This document shows positions 1 to 5,421 of a stretch of DNA of 5,421 nt, piece after piece. The number at the start of each line of letters is the position of its first letter. Position 1 is the stretch's first letter. Made by a program: the position numbers and the translations under genes. Location: assembly GCA_910576935.1 (NCBI GenBank), contig CAJTKG010000063.1, positions 1-5,421 on the forward strand. Direction: 5' to 3'. The notes under the pieces are model-generated. The model had not been told where the DNA came from and ran no database searches. It saw nothing but the letters and a program-made list of their open reading frames with translations. The stretch is from an uncultured Muribaculaceae bacterium. GTDB taxonomy: Bacteria > Bacteroidota > Bacteroidia > Bacteroidales > Muribaculaceae.

Positions 1-6
1 ATCGTA

Positions 7-1047
7 TCACAGATCTGCGTCCTGGAGGACGACCTGCCATGAGTTGATGTAGATGGTGGTGTTGATCCAGCGGTTGCCGTCGTCGAGGAAGAAGACGAGG
101 TTGTATTCGTCCTGTCGGTCAAGGTATTCCTGGTCGCTCATCTTGCGGTTGTGATGGCCTTTGACCAGCAGAAGGGTACGTATCAGCGGTATCGACAGCA
201 CCTGACCGCCGCCGTCTTTGAGGGTGACGCTCAGACGCGGCTCGTCGTTCTTGTCGGCCTCTTTGAAAAGACGCGAGGTGGTGAGCTCGGCGAGGGCGCA
301 ACCATATTCGGTCTGCGTGCGGCTGCCGCGGACGACGGGGTCTTCGATGCCGGCATTGCCCGAGCTCAGATGCCAAGGATGATAGGTCACCGGGGTGATG
401 CCCAACCGGCTGTTGTCCCAGTCGAGGCGCCCGTTGGTGTCGTCGATGCGGAAGTCGAATTTCTCGTGTTCGACGGGCTCGCCGTTGATGTGCTGGAGTA
501 CCACGCGGATGACGTTGGTGTCTTTGGTGAGCCGCACGTCATAGATGTGGGTGCCCTGCTCGTCGGGGAACTCGGCGCCGTTGAGACGGCCGTGGTAGAG
601 ACGGCCAAGGTCTTCGTCGCTGTAGTCGTAGCCTTGGTCGTGACGCTTGAGGCCGAGGCTGCAGGTCAGGCCGGTGTGGACGTCGGCCTCGGGGATGCTG
701 AAGTGGCTCGACGTGCCTTCGCCGCACCATGCCAACAGGGTGTAACGGCCGGGGGCGACGTCGACATCCATAAGGTAGCCTTCGCTGCGGAGCGATTCAC
801 CGTCTTCGTGTATCTGACGGACGATGCGGCCGGTGGCGTCGTCGATGACGTAGAGGGTCACCGACAGTACTTCGTTGGAGAAGGCGTCGGCATATTTCAT
901 GTTCATGTCATAGCGGAATCTGACTTTGTAGTGGGGGTCGCAGTCGCCTTCGTCGTCATAGATCATGCCGTCGCATGAGCCAAGGCCGAGCGTGAGCGGA
1001 AGCAGTAACGCCGCGGTCAGATGTCTGAGTATGTCTGTAAGTTTCAT
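7..1047 (-). CDS. FimB/Mfa2-family fimbrial anchor lipoprotein
   Basis: This 346-residue protein matches the FimB/Mfa2 family of type V pilus anchor subunits, close to the usual length (about 320-350). The start at 1047 gives a lipoprotein signal with lipobox LGSC, so Cys25 is the lipidated residue. The family-like opening continues as DGMIYDDEGDCDPHYKVRFR (26-45) and KYADAF (51-56). Further signatures are PGRYTLLAWCGEG (99-111), LTKDTNVIRVVLQHING (173-189), IPLIRTLLLVKG (286-297), MSDQEYLDRQDEYNLVFFLD (303-322) and a terminal INSWQVVLQDADL. In P. gingivalis, Mfa2 and FimB fix the fibre base to the outer membrane and limit fibre length, and the same role is inferred here. The end W-x-V-V-x-Q-D-x-x-L is shared with the major subunit, fitting a common donor-strand fold. 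The 330-nt gap and terminator upstream suggest lower or separately controlled expression. An AAGGA lies 11 nt before the ATG, a little far for a standard Shine-Dalgarno. The gene is complete; only 6 nt remain downstream. Confidence 0.93.
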   Translation of the reverse strand: MKLTDILRHLTAALLLPLTLGLGSCDGMIYDDEGDCDPHYKVRFRYDMNMKYADAFSNEVLSVTLYVIDDATGRIVRQIHEDGESLRSEGYLMDVDVAPGRYTLLAWCGEGTSSHFSIPEADVHTGLTCSLGLKRHDQGYDYSDEDLGRLYHGRLNGAEFPDEQGTHIYDVRLTKDTNVIRVVLQHINGEPVEHEKFDFRIDDTNGRLDWDNSRLGITPVTYHPWHLSSGNAGIEDPVVRGSRTQTEYGCALAELTTSRLFKEADKNDEPRLSVTLKDGGGQVLSIPLIRTLLLVKGHHNRKMSDQEYLDRQDEYNLVFFLDDGNRWINTTIYINSWQVVLQDADL

Positions 1048-1071
1048 CGGGTCGATGGTCCTTATTGATAA

Positions 1072-1095
1072 TTTTGGTTTATCCTTTTGGTTTAT
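1072..1095. repeat. Two 11-bp direct repeats in the anchor-gene leader
   Basis: TTTTGGTTTAT occurs at 1072-1082 and again at 1085-1095, two bases apart (13-nt period). The repeats lie 25-48 nt upstream of the anchor start codon at 1047. On the minus strand they read ATAAACCAAAA twice. They could be a regulatory-protein site, an unstructured A-rich translation enhancer, or slippage-derived DNA. The repeat itself is directly visible; its function is unknown. Confidence 0.6.
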
Positions 1096-1288
1096 TATTA
1101 TTTATATATGGTGGCCGGGGGAGTGGCCCGACGGCTCGTTGTTGTCGGTTTTGGTGGCGGCGCGTTGTCGGCGCTGCGTGATTGTCGAGGAGTCGGAGTG
1201 TAGAGGGTCGGAGAGCGGTGTGAGGCGGCGTTCGTCCGAGGGGCTTGTGACCCGGATGCGAATGCCGGCAGGGGGCTTGACGGTGATG

Positions 1289-1349
1289 AAAAAATCCGGG
1301 CGCCCCGACGTCGGGAGATCAAGGGCCTCGCAGCGGAGCGCCCGGATTT
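1289..1349 (-). terminator. Rho-independent terminator after the major subunit gene
   Basis: Plus-strand AAATCCGGGCGC (1292-1303) and GCGCCCGGATTT (1338-1349) are perfect 12-nt inverted repeats. Read on the minus strand, the second arm runs into six consecutive T residues (plus-strand A at 1289-1294), three of which lie inside the arm, so the polarity fits transcripts leaving the major subunit gene. The 34-nt loop contains a further 12-nt perfect palindrome, CCCGACGTCGGG (1304-1315), which could form a nested hairpin. The structure begins 28 nt after the stop codon. On the plus strand the second arm is followed by no T-run, so it is not obviously bidirectional. Confidence 0.82.
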
Positions 1350-1377
1350 GATTCTATTAAGTTATACTATCTGTTTA

Positions 1378-3195
1378 TCAGAGGGGTACATCCTGTTTGA
1401 CAACTTTCCACGACAGTACGTTGACTTCGGCGCCGAGGTAGTATTTGGGATCTTCGGGCTCGTCGGGGATGATGGTCTCGGTATCGGGATCGAAGACGCC
1501 ATGGCCCAGACGAGAGATGCTTGTGATGTTGAGCTGGTAGAAGTGGTTGCGAACTACGCCATACTCGCCTTCGCTGATTTTCTTGTCGTCACCGTCGCTG
1601 AAGAGGTGCTCGACGGGGATCTGGTAGTACATCGCGCCGCCTTTGTAACCGACTGCCTTGACGTCTTTGGTGAAGTTTTTGAGGTTGGCGGTCAGGGTGG
1701 CGAGGGGGGTGGCGTTGTCGGCTACGACTTCATAGTCCTCACCGTTCTTGGTGTAGAGCGTAACGTCTTTGAATGCTTCGGTGTCGGGTGCAAGCTCAAC
1801 AACCGAGGCGCCGTATTTCTTGACAACTTTGACATAGTCGCCGCCGAGCTGGGTGTAGACGTCTTTGCCGTCGACGGTGGCTTTGGTGTAGTAGCCGAGT
1901 TTGTTGTCTTCCTTGAGATAGCGCATGCCGTAGTCGCGGAAGGCTTCGTCGGTGAAGTACATGCCGTTGTATTCGACAAGGTTGAGACCGTTGCCTTCGG
2001 CGTCGCAGACTGTTGCGTTGACGAGCACGACGGTGACGGCGGCCGGGTTGACGAGTTCTTTGCCTTCGACGCTGAGTGCCGACGCCTTGATGTTGGCTAC
2101 GGTGTTGGTGTTCTCGGCGCAGTAATCGACAAATTTCTTATATTCTTCGGCTGTGACTTCGCCTTCGGGATATTCGTTGACGAGCTTCTTGGTCAGATCG
2201 CTGTAGGCATAGGTGTTGAGGTCGCTTGTGCCCTGAACTGCGTTGAACTGGACGGCCTTGTCATAACCGTATGACTTGCCCCACCAGCTGCGGTAGAATG
2301 TGGCTGCGTTCCAGTCGAAGCCGTTGGTCATCGGGGTGGCGAGACCGTCGATGTCTTTGCTCAGGTAGCTGTTCTTGCGGGTGTTCGACAGACCCCAGCC
2401 GTTGATCTTGACATAGAGTTTGGTGGCGCCTACGGCGATACCGTCGGGATCGTTGTTGTCTTTGTCGGCGACGGTGACATTGAGTTCATAGAGACCTTTG
2501 TCGTTGAGTCCTGCGAGAAGTTTGCTTTCGTCGAGACCCAGAGCCACTTTGACAGCGAGACGCTCTACATAGACCTGTACGGGAGCATAGCCTGTTGCCT
2601 CGTGGGGTTCGAGGAAGAAGTTACCCTCGTTGAGCACCGTGACATAAGCGGGCTCGTCTTTGTCGGTGCGGACATATGAGGTGGTCGACATCAGGAAGTT
2701 GCTGTTTTTGCCGTAGATACCGCCGGTTTTCTCGTCGGCGCCGGCGGCGAGGGTGAGCTTACGGGCTGTCGAGGCCATCGTGGCCTCTGACTCAAAGCCG
2801 TCGGGGGCGTTGAGGACGGTGAGCATGTATTTGGGATAGCCTTTTTTGTCAAGACCGTTGAGCACAAGAACATTGTTGCCGAAATATTCGATGTTCTCGT
2901 CGGGTTTCTCTTCGTTGGCGTTGCCGCCGTCCCAGACGTTGGCTTTGGCTACATAGTTGCCGGCTGCGTCATAGAAGAAGAAGCGGGCGTTGCTGATGGC
3001 GTGCTCGTAGTCTTTGCCATACTCGAAGTCGCCGGCTGTGGCGCGGCCGCCGTCGGCATAGTTGATTCTAACCTTGAGGTAAGCCGATTCGCCGTTACCC
3101 TCGGGGACGGGGACGGGGTTGGGCTCGTCGTTGCTGCAGGCGGTCGCCAAAAGGGCTACGGCTGCGGCTGACAGAATTTTGAAATACTTGTTCAT
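1378..3195 (-). CDS. Mfa1-family major fimbrial subunit (fimbrillin) lipoprotein
   Basis: This 605-residue protein is the probable stalk subunit of a type V pilus. The N-terminus is a lipoprotein signal (MNKYFK, hydrophobic core, lipobox LATAC with Cys20), followed by SNDEP, an acidic context seen on Bacteroidetes surface lipoproteins. Residues about 37-220 form a fimbrillin N-domain-like region (SAYLKVRINYADGG; YVERLAVKVALGL at 209-221). A C-terminal fimbrillin domain follows, with YKGGAMYYQIPVEHLF (517-532), YGVVRNHFYQLNI (545-557) and a terminal NVLSWKVVKQDVPL. In this family the last strands are donated to the next subunit after an Arg-specific protease removes the N-terminal strand. Arg51-Ala52 is a plausible cleavage point here. 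It is slightly longer than P. gingivalis Mfa1 (roughly 560 residues, from memory). The middle region (about 340-500) is the least recognisable and is probably surface-exposed and variable. An Asp-rich loop (D244, D246, D249, D251) might bind a cation. The gene is followed by an intrinsic terminator. Family call is strong. Confidence 0.93.
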   Translation of the reverse strand: MNKYFKILSAAAVALLATACSNDEPNPVPVPEGNGESAYLKVRINYADGGRATAGDFEYGKDYEHAISNARFFFYDAAGNYVAKANVWDGGNANEEKPDENIEYFGNNVLVLNGLDKKGYPKYMLTVLNAPDGFESEATMASTARKLTLAAGADEKTGGIYGKNSNFLMSTTSYVRTDKDEPAYVTVLNEGNFFLEPHEATGYAPVQVYVERLAVKVALGLDESKLLAGLNDKGLYELNVTVADKDNNDPDGIAVGATKLYVKINGWGLSNTRKNSYLSKDIDGLATPMTNGFDWNAATFYRSWWGKSYGYDKAVQFNAVQGTSDLNTYAYSDLTKKLVNEYPEGEVTAEEYKKFVDYCAENTNTVANIKASALSVEGKELVNPAAVTVVLVNATVCDAEGNGLNLVEYNGMYFTDEAFRDYGMRYLKEDNKLGYYTKATVDGKDVYTQLGGDYVKVVKKYGASVVELAPDTEAFKDVTLYTKNGEDYEVVADNATPLATLTANLKNFTKDVKAVGYKGGAMYYQIPVEHLFSDGDDKKISEGEYGVVRNHFYQLNITSISRLGHGVFDPDTETIIPDEPEDPKYYLGAEVNVLSWKVVKQDVPL

Positions 3196-3347
3196 TGATT
3201 AAATTTTTAGTTGGTTTTCAATTATTTGTAATTTTTGTTGTGTCTGATTGGTTGACTTGATGTGTGTGTATGGTTGGTAATCGGGTTTATGGGTTAATTT
3301 ATATTAGGTTATTTATATTGGGCTGTACGATTCTTTTCTCAGCAGGC
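3196..3347 (-). promoter_or_regulatory. AT-rich leader upstream of the major fimbrial subunit gene
   Basis: This 152-nt gap is markedly more AT-rich than the flanking genes and precedes the most highly needed protein of the cluster, so a separate promoter or an mRNA-stabilising 5' leader is plausible. I found no match to the Bacteroidetes -7 consensus TAnnTTTG on the minus strand, so no promoter position is given. On the plus strand, GGTTAATTTATATT (3292-3305) is echoed by GGTTATTTATATT (3307-3319), an imperfect direct repeat with a 15-nt period. The 20 nt just before the ATG are A/T-rich without a Shine-Dalgarno motif, as usual in Bacteroidetes. I see no intrinsic terminator after the upstream gene, so readthrough from it is possible. 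Confidence 0.4.
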
Positions 3348-4772
3348 TTATCTGATATATTGTTCGTTATATTCCTTTATTGCCTTGATCTGCGACAGGG
3401 CTGTCGGGGCGTCGGCGACTTTCAGTCGGGCAGCACGGCCGAACCATTCTTCGGCTTCTTCATATTTTTCCTGAAGCGCCGCCAGGATGCCTCGGGCATA
3501 CACGGCGGTGGGTTCGTCGCCACAGCGATCGAGATAGACCGCGGCGGCTTCATAATCGCCGCGGCGCATAGCCGTGTTGGCGGCGTTGAGGTTGGCGGCG
3601 ACATCGTCGGGATACATTCTGACGGCGATCTCGAAAACTTCGTTATATTCGGGCGAGCCGACGGGCATGCTCTGAGCCGCGCGGTAAAACTCCGACAGGC
3701 TCAGTTTCTGGGGAGCCGTGCGCAGGGCGTGGAGTATCTCGTCGAGCGTCGTGAACGAGCGGATGACATACTCGATGCGATAGTCGGAGTGTCGCAGCCA
3801 GGGATAGACCGTCGTGAGTATCAGCTTGTAGTCGGTCGGGAAATCGCGGCGCAGCTTGTGGTCTTTGGCGTCGGGCTCAAGGTCTGAGTTGACGATCGCC
3901 AACAGGGCGTCGCGGTTGGCGAGCGACGAGTGTTCGAGGTAGTCGCGAAGGCCTTCCCAGTCCTCGGGCTCATAGGAGGTCTTGATGAAGTCGTGCGGGA
4001 AACGGTAGAGAGTCTCGACATACTCCTTGAGCGTGGCGGTACGGCCGCGGGCCAGACGTACGTTATTGTTCCACGGGCCCTCGGGCGAGGCATAGCCTTT
4101 GATGAAGATCGACGTGATGGTGATGTCGGGATCGTTCCTGACAGAGTCGATCGTGTGGATGATCTTCGACAGTTCCTGAGGGTTGGTCATATACTCGGGA
4201 TACATCTCGGTGCGGTTGACCGGGAAGTTGATATAGGCCCGGCGCTCAAGGTCGCGCGTCTTGACAGAGTCACCGACGGGGGTGATATAGTTATACATAG
4301 GTGTGTAACGCGGGCGTTTGAGCCGGGCGATCTCTTCGATGCGGTCTTTGATCTTAAGGCAGCATCCTTCGGTCTGACGCACCTTCACGACGGCGTCGTC
4401 GAGCCACGTGGCGTCGTCGCCTGTGGCGGTATAGCGCAGGTTGTCAAGCTTGCCTGCCTCATAGAGACGGGCTCCCCCGAGGTCGTTGTGGCGCTCGTGC
4501 CGGTAGCGGGCCGTGCGCCCGGCGATGACGACGCTCTCGAATACGATCGACTCGCTGCTGTCGGGAGTCATCACAACAGGCGTCAGGGTGATGTCTTCGT
4601 CTGAGCGAAGCTTCAGCTGCGACAGATCGAAGTCTATGGTGAGATAGAGCCGGTGGTCGTTGCGCGCGATATCGAGGCTCTTGACCGTGACGGAACCCGT
4701 CGACGCCGAGGCTTCTGCAATGCCGAGACCGGCTACGACGGCGACGGCGGCTAATATTTTTGGTGTTCTCAT
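3348..4772 (-). CDS. DUF3868 protein with OmpA-like domain and C-terminal TPR-like region
   Basis: I place the start at the ATG at 4772, giving 474 residues. The frame stays open upstream to an ATG at 4856, but those extra 28 codons overlap the DUF3575 gene and would bury a clear signal peptide: MRTPK, a hydrophobic core, then A21-S22-A23 with cleavage after 23. Residues about 25-135 fit the DUF3868 domain. Residues about 178-255 look like an OmpA-type domain: YINFPVN (180-186), IKGYASPEG (224-232), then RLARGRTATLKEY (239-251). Arg244 occupies the ligand-binding Arg position, but Ser229 sits where OmpA-type peptidoglycan binders have Asp. Residues about 360-470 are helical and TPR-like, for example NAANTAMRRGDYEAAAVYLD (396-415) and a YEEAEEWFGRAARL repeat (437-450). 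The protein is probably periplasmic or outer-membrane associated. Its position between DUF3575 and fimbrillin genes suggests pilus assembly or anchoring, which is an inference. Cys137, Cys138 and Cys417 are the only cysteines. Family call is firm; function is unknown. Confidence 0.9.
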   Translation of the reverse strand: MRTPKILAAVAVVAGLGIAEASASTGSVTVKSLDIARNDHRLYLTIDFDLSQLKLRSDEDITLTPVVMTPDSSESIVFESVVIAGRTARYRHERHNDLGGARLYEAGKLDNLRYTATGDDATWLDDAVVKVRQTEGCCLKIKDRIEEIARLKRPRYTPMYNYITPVGDSVKTRDLERRAYINFPVNRTEMYPEYMTNPQELSKIIHTIDSVRNDPDITITSIFIKGYASPEGPWNNNVRLARGRTATLKEYVETLYRFPHDFIKTSYEPEDWEGLRDYLEHSSLANRDALLAIVNSDLEPDAKDHKLRRDFPTDYKLILTTVYPWLRHSDYRIEYVIRSFTTLDEILHALRTAPQKLSLSEFYRAAQSMPVGSPEYNEVFEIAVRMYPDDVAANLNAANTAMRRGDYEAAAVYLDRCGDEPTAVYARGILAALQEKYEEAEEWFGRAARLKVADAPTALSQIKAIKEYNEQYIR

Positions 4773-4785
4773 TGTTGGAGCTGAT

Positions 4786-5376
4786 TTAGAATACATACAC
4801 GAGGTTGATGGCCGCTTTGGTAGGGCCGACGTAGTTGTGGGGCTTGTCTTCCTCAAGGCGCTTGCCGCAGTCGCGGCACTCGAAGCGGTCGTATCGGGTG
4901 TAGCTCCACCCCAGGCCGATCTCGGCCTCGAGGTTCCAGTGGCGGTCGAGAATCCACGAGTAGCCGTAGGCTATGCCCGCTCCGACAAACCAGCCCTGGT
5001 AGCGGTAGTCCTTGAGCTTGCCGAAATCGGTGCCCGGAAACTTGAATCCCAGGTCAAGGCCGCCGATGTTATACTGGCCCCCGAGAAGATGAGCCCCCAC
5101 GAAATGACCGGCAAAGGGCCGGCAGAACCAGTAGCGCGCCTCGGGCTGGACTGCCCAGTGCTTCCACCGCTTCTCGCCGCCCGAGAGAGTCCACGCGTTG
5201 AGGCTCCCCGACAGGTCGACAGACCACTGCGGAGCCACGGTCATCTCTACAGACGCCGACGGCGATAGCGTCGCGTCCGACAGAACATTGGTCTTGACCG
5301 ACCGGTCCTGTGATACGGCAACCTCGGTGCTAATCCAAAGGACCGTAATCAGTATAAGTCTGAGATAGCGTCTCAT
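4786..5376 (-). CDS. DUF3575 family outer-membrane beta-barrel-like protein
   Basis: This 196-residue protein matches the DUF3575 family in length and signature motifs, recognised by eye. The start ATG at 5376 gives an N-terminal signal peptide: basic MRRYLR, a hydrophobic stretch to about residue 19, and likely cleavage near Ser22-Gln23. The family-like segments are KTNVLSDAT (28-36), WSVDLSG (51-57), HWAVQPEARYWFC (73-85), GHFVGAH (90-96) and a C-terminal PTKAAINLVYVF (185-196). Alternating polar and hydrophobic strands plus a terminal Phe are typical of outer-membrane beta-barrels handled by the BAM machinery. A CxxC pair (C167, C170) sits in a loop before the last strand, as I recall for relatives. 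Members are commonly found beside DUF3868 and fimbrillin genes, so a role in fimbria biogenesis or surface display is inferred, not shown. The stop lies 13 nt before the next start, which implies co-transcription. Only 45 nt of AT-rich leader is visible, with no recognisable Bacteroidetes -7 element. Confidence 0.9.
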   Translation of the reverse strand: MRRYLRLILITVLWISTEVAVSQDRSVKTNVLSDATLSPSASVEMTVAPQWSVDLSGSLNAWTLSGGEKRWKHWAVQPEARYWFCRPFAGHFVGAHLLGGQYNIGGLDLGFKFPGTDFGKLKDYRYQGWFVGAGIAYGYSWILDRHWNLEAEIGLGWSYTRYDRFECRDCGKRLEEDKPHNYVGPTKAAINLVYVF

Positions 5377-5421
5377 TGTTATGTCTTAATTTTTATGTCT
5401 TTCTTTAGTTTTTATCTTTTT

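Larger units (their letters stand above)
1048..1377. other. 330-nt intergenic region between major subunit and anchor genes
   Basis: Reading along the minus strand, the region has three parts. First come about 28 nt of AT-rich trailer and the terminator hairpin (to 1289). Next is a GC-rich spacer (about 1288-1111) with no convincing gene. Last is an AT-rich leader (about 1110-1048) before the anchor start codon. A minus-strand frame stays open across the terminator and spacer with organism-like codons but has no ATG. The only ATG-started minus frame (from 1322) starts inside the hairpin loop and is low-complexity (Ser, Pro, Arg, Thr). I found no TAnnTTTG promoter element, tRNA or CRISPR repeat here. 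The leader probably carries a promoter, or an attenuated readthrough point, for the anchor gene. Confidence 0.6.

Noticed and set aside
151..978. 275-codon plus-strand frame opposite the anchor gene
   Set aside because: It is antisense to a confidently identified Mfa2-family gene. Its Val/Ala/Asp/Gly-rich translation is what G/C third-position bias produces, and it has no family resemblance.
1098..1322. 74-codon minus-strand ATG-started frame in the intergenic region
   Set aside because: The start lies inside the terminator hairpin loop and the product is Ser/Pro/Arg/Thr-rich low-complexity, so it was not called as a gene.
1292..1349. The 12-bp inverted repeats as ends of an invertible promoter
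   Set aside because: Only 34 nt separate the arms, far too short for the promoter invertons known in Bacteroidales. The adjacent T-run and position after a stop codon fit a terminator.
965..1351. 128-codon plus-strand frame over the start of the anchor gene and the intergenic region
   Set aside because: It runs antisense through the anchor signal peptide, the AT-rich leader and the terminator. The product mixes unrelated compositions and has no domain.
1348..2274. 308-codon plus-strand frame opposite the fimbrillin gene
   Set aside because: It is an antisense shadow rich in Val, Phe, Gly and Asp, with no signal peptide or recognised domain, lying fully over conserved fimbrillin C-terminal sequence apart from its first 30 nt.
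4773..4856. Upstream in-frame ATG codons (4856 and 4796) as start of the DUF3868 gene
   Set aside because: The added residues overlap the DUF3575 gene, are low-complexity, and would place the signal peptide internally. The ATG at 4772 gives a proper signal peptide and a 13-nt gap.
3264..5268. Plus-strand frames at 3264-3887, 3930-4604 and 4660-5268
   Set aside because: All lie opposite the DUF3868 and DUF3575 genes, whose protein motifs are clear. Their translations look like biased antisense.
1..5421. CRISPR array, tRNA/rRNA gene, insertion sequence or integrase att site
   Set aside because: I saw no regularly spaced repeats, tRNA-like cloverleaf, transposase motifs or long terminal inverted repeats on either strand.

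Overview
The window is a single-strand gene cluster, with every credible gene on the minus strand. It encodes most of a Bacteroidales type V pilus (FimA/Mfa1-type fimbria) system. The lineage call rests on four protein families largely confined to Bacteroidetes (DUF3575, DUF3868, Mfa1-type fimbrillin, FimB/Mfa2 anchor), on AT-rich leaders without strong Shine-Dalgarno sites, and on lipoprotein signals followed by acidic residues. The coding DNA is fairly GC-rich with strong G/C third-position bias. This would suit a gut Bacteroidales such as a Muribaculaceae-like organism, but the genus cannot be fixed from the sequence.

In transcription order (high to low coordinates), a 45-nt AT-rich leader at the right edge precedes a DUF3575 outer-membrane beta-barrel-like protein (5376-4786). 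Thirteen nucleotides later comes a secreted DUF3868 protein with a central OmpA-like domain and a C-terminal TPR-like region (4772-3348). A 152-nt AT-rich gap separates this pair from a 605-residue Mfa1-type major fimbrial subunit lipoprotein (3195-1378). A strong hairpin followed by T6 (1349-1289) lies 28 nt after that gene, inside a 330-nt intergenic region. The last gene is a FimB/Mfa2-type anchor lipoprotein (1047-7), which ends 6 nt from the window edge.

The likely division of labour is as follows. The lipidated major subunit crosses to the outer membrane and is trimmed by an Arg-specific protease (a candidate site, Arg51-Ala52, is visible). It then polymerises by C-terminal donor-strand exchange, while the Mfa2-type protein ends or anchors the fibre at the cell surface. 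The DUF3575 and DUF3868 proteins are recurrent neighbours of such loci and probably help at the outer membrane, but their exact job is not established. Accessory or tip subunits and any gingipain-like protease are not in this window.

The locus belongs to a known class of system. The most interesting local points are the terminator between the stalk and anchor genes, the unexplained GC-rich spacer behind it, a repeat in the anchor-gene leader, and an OmpA-like domain that lacks the usual peptidoglycan-binding Asp.
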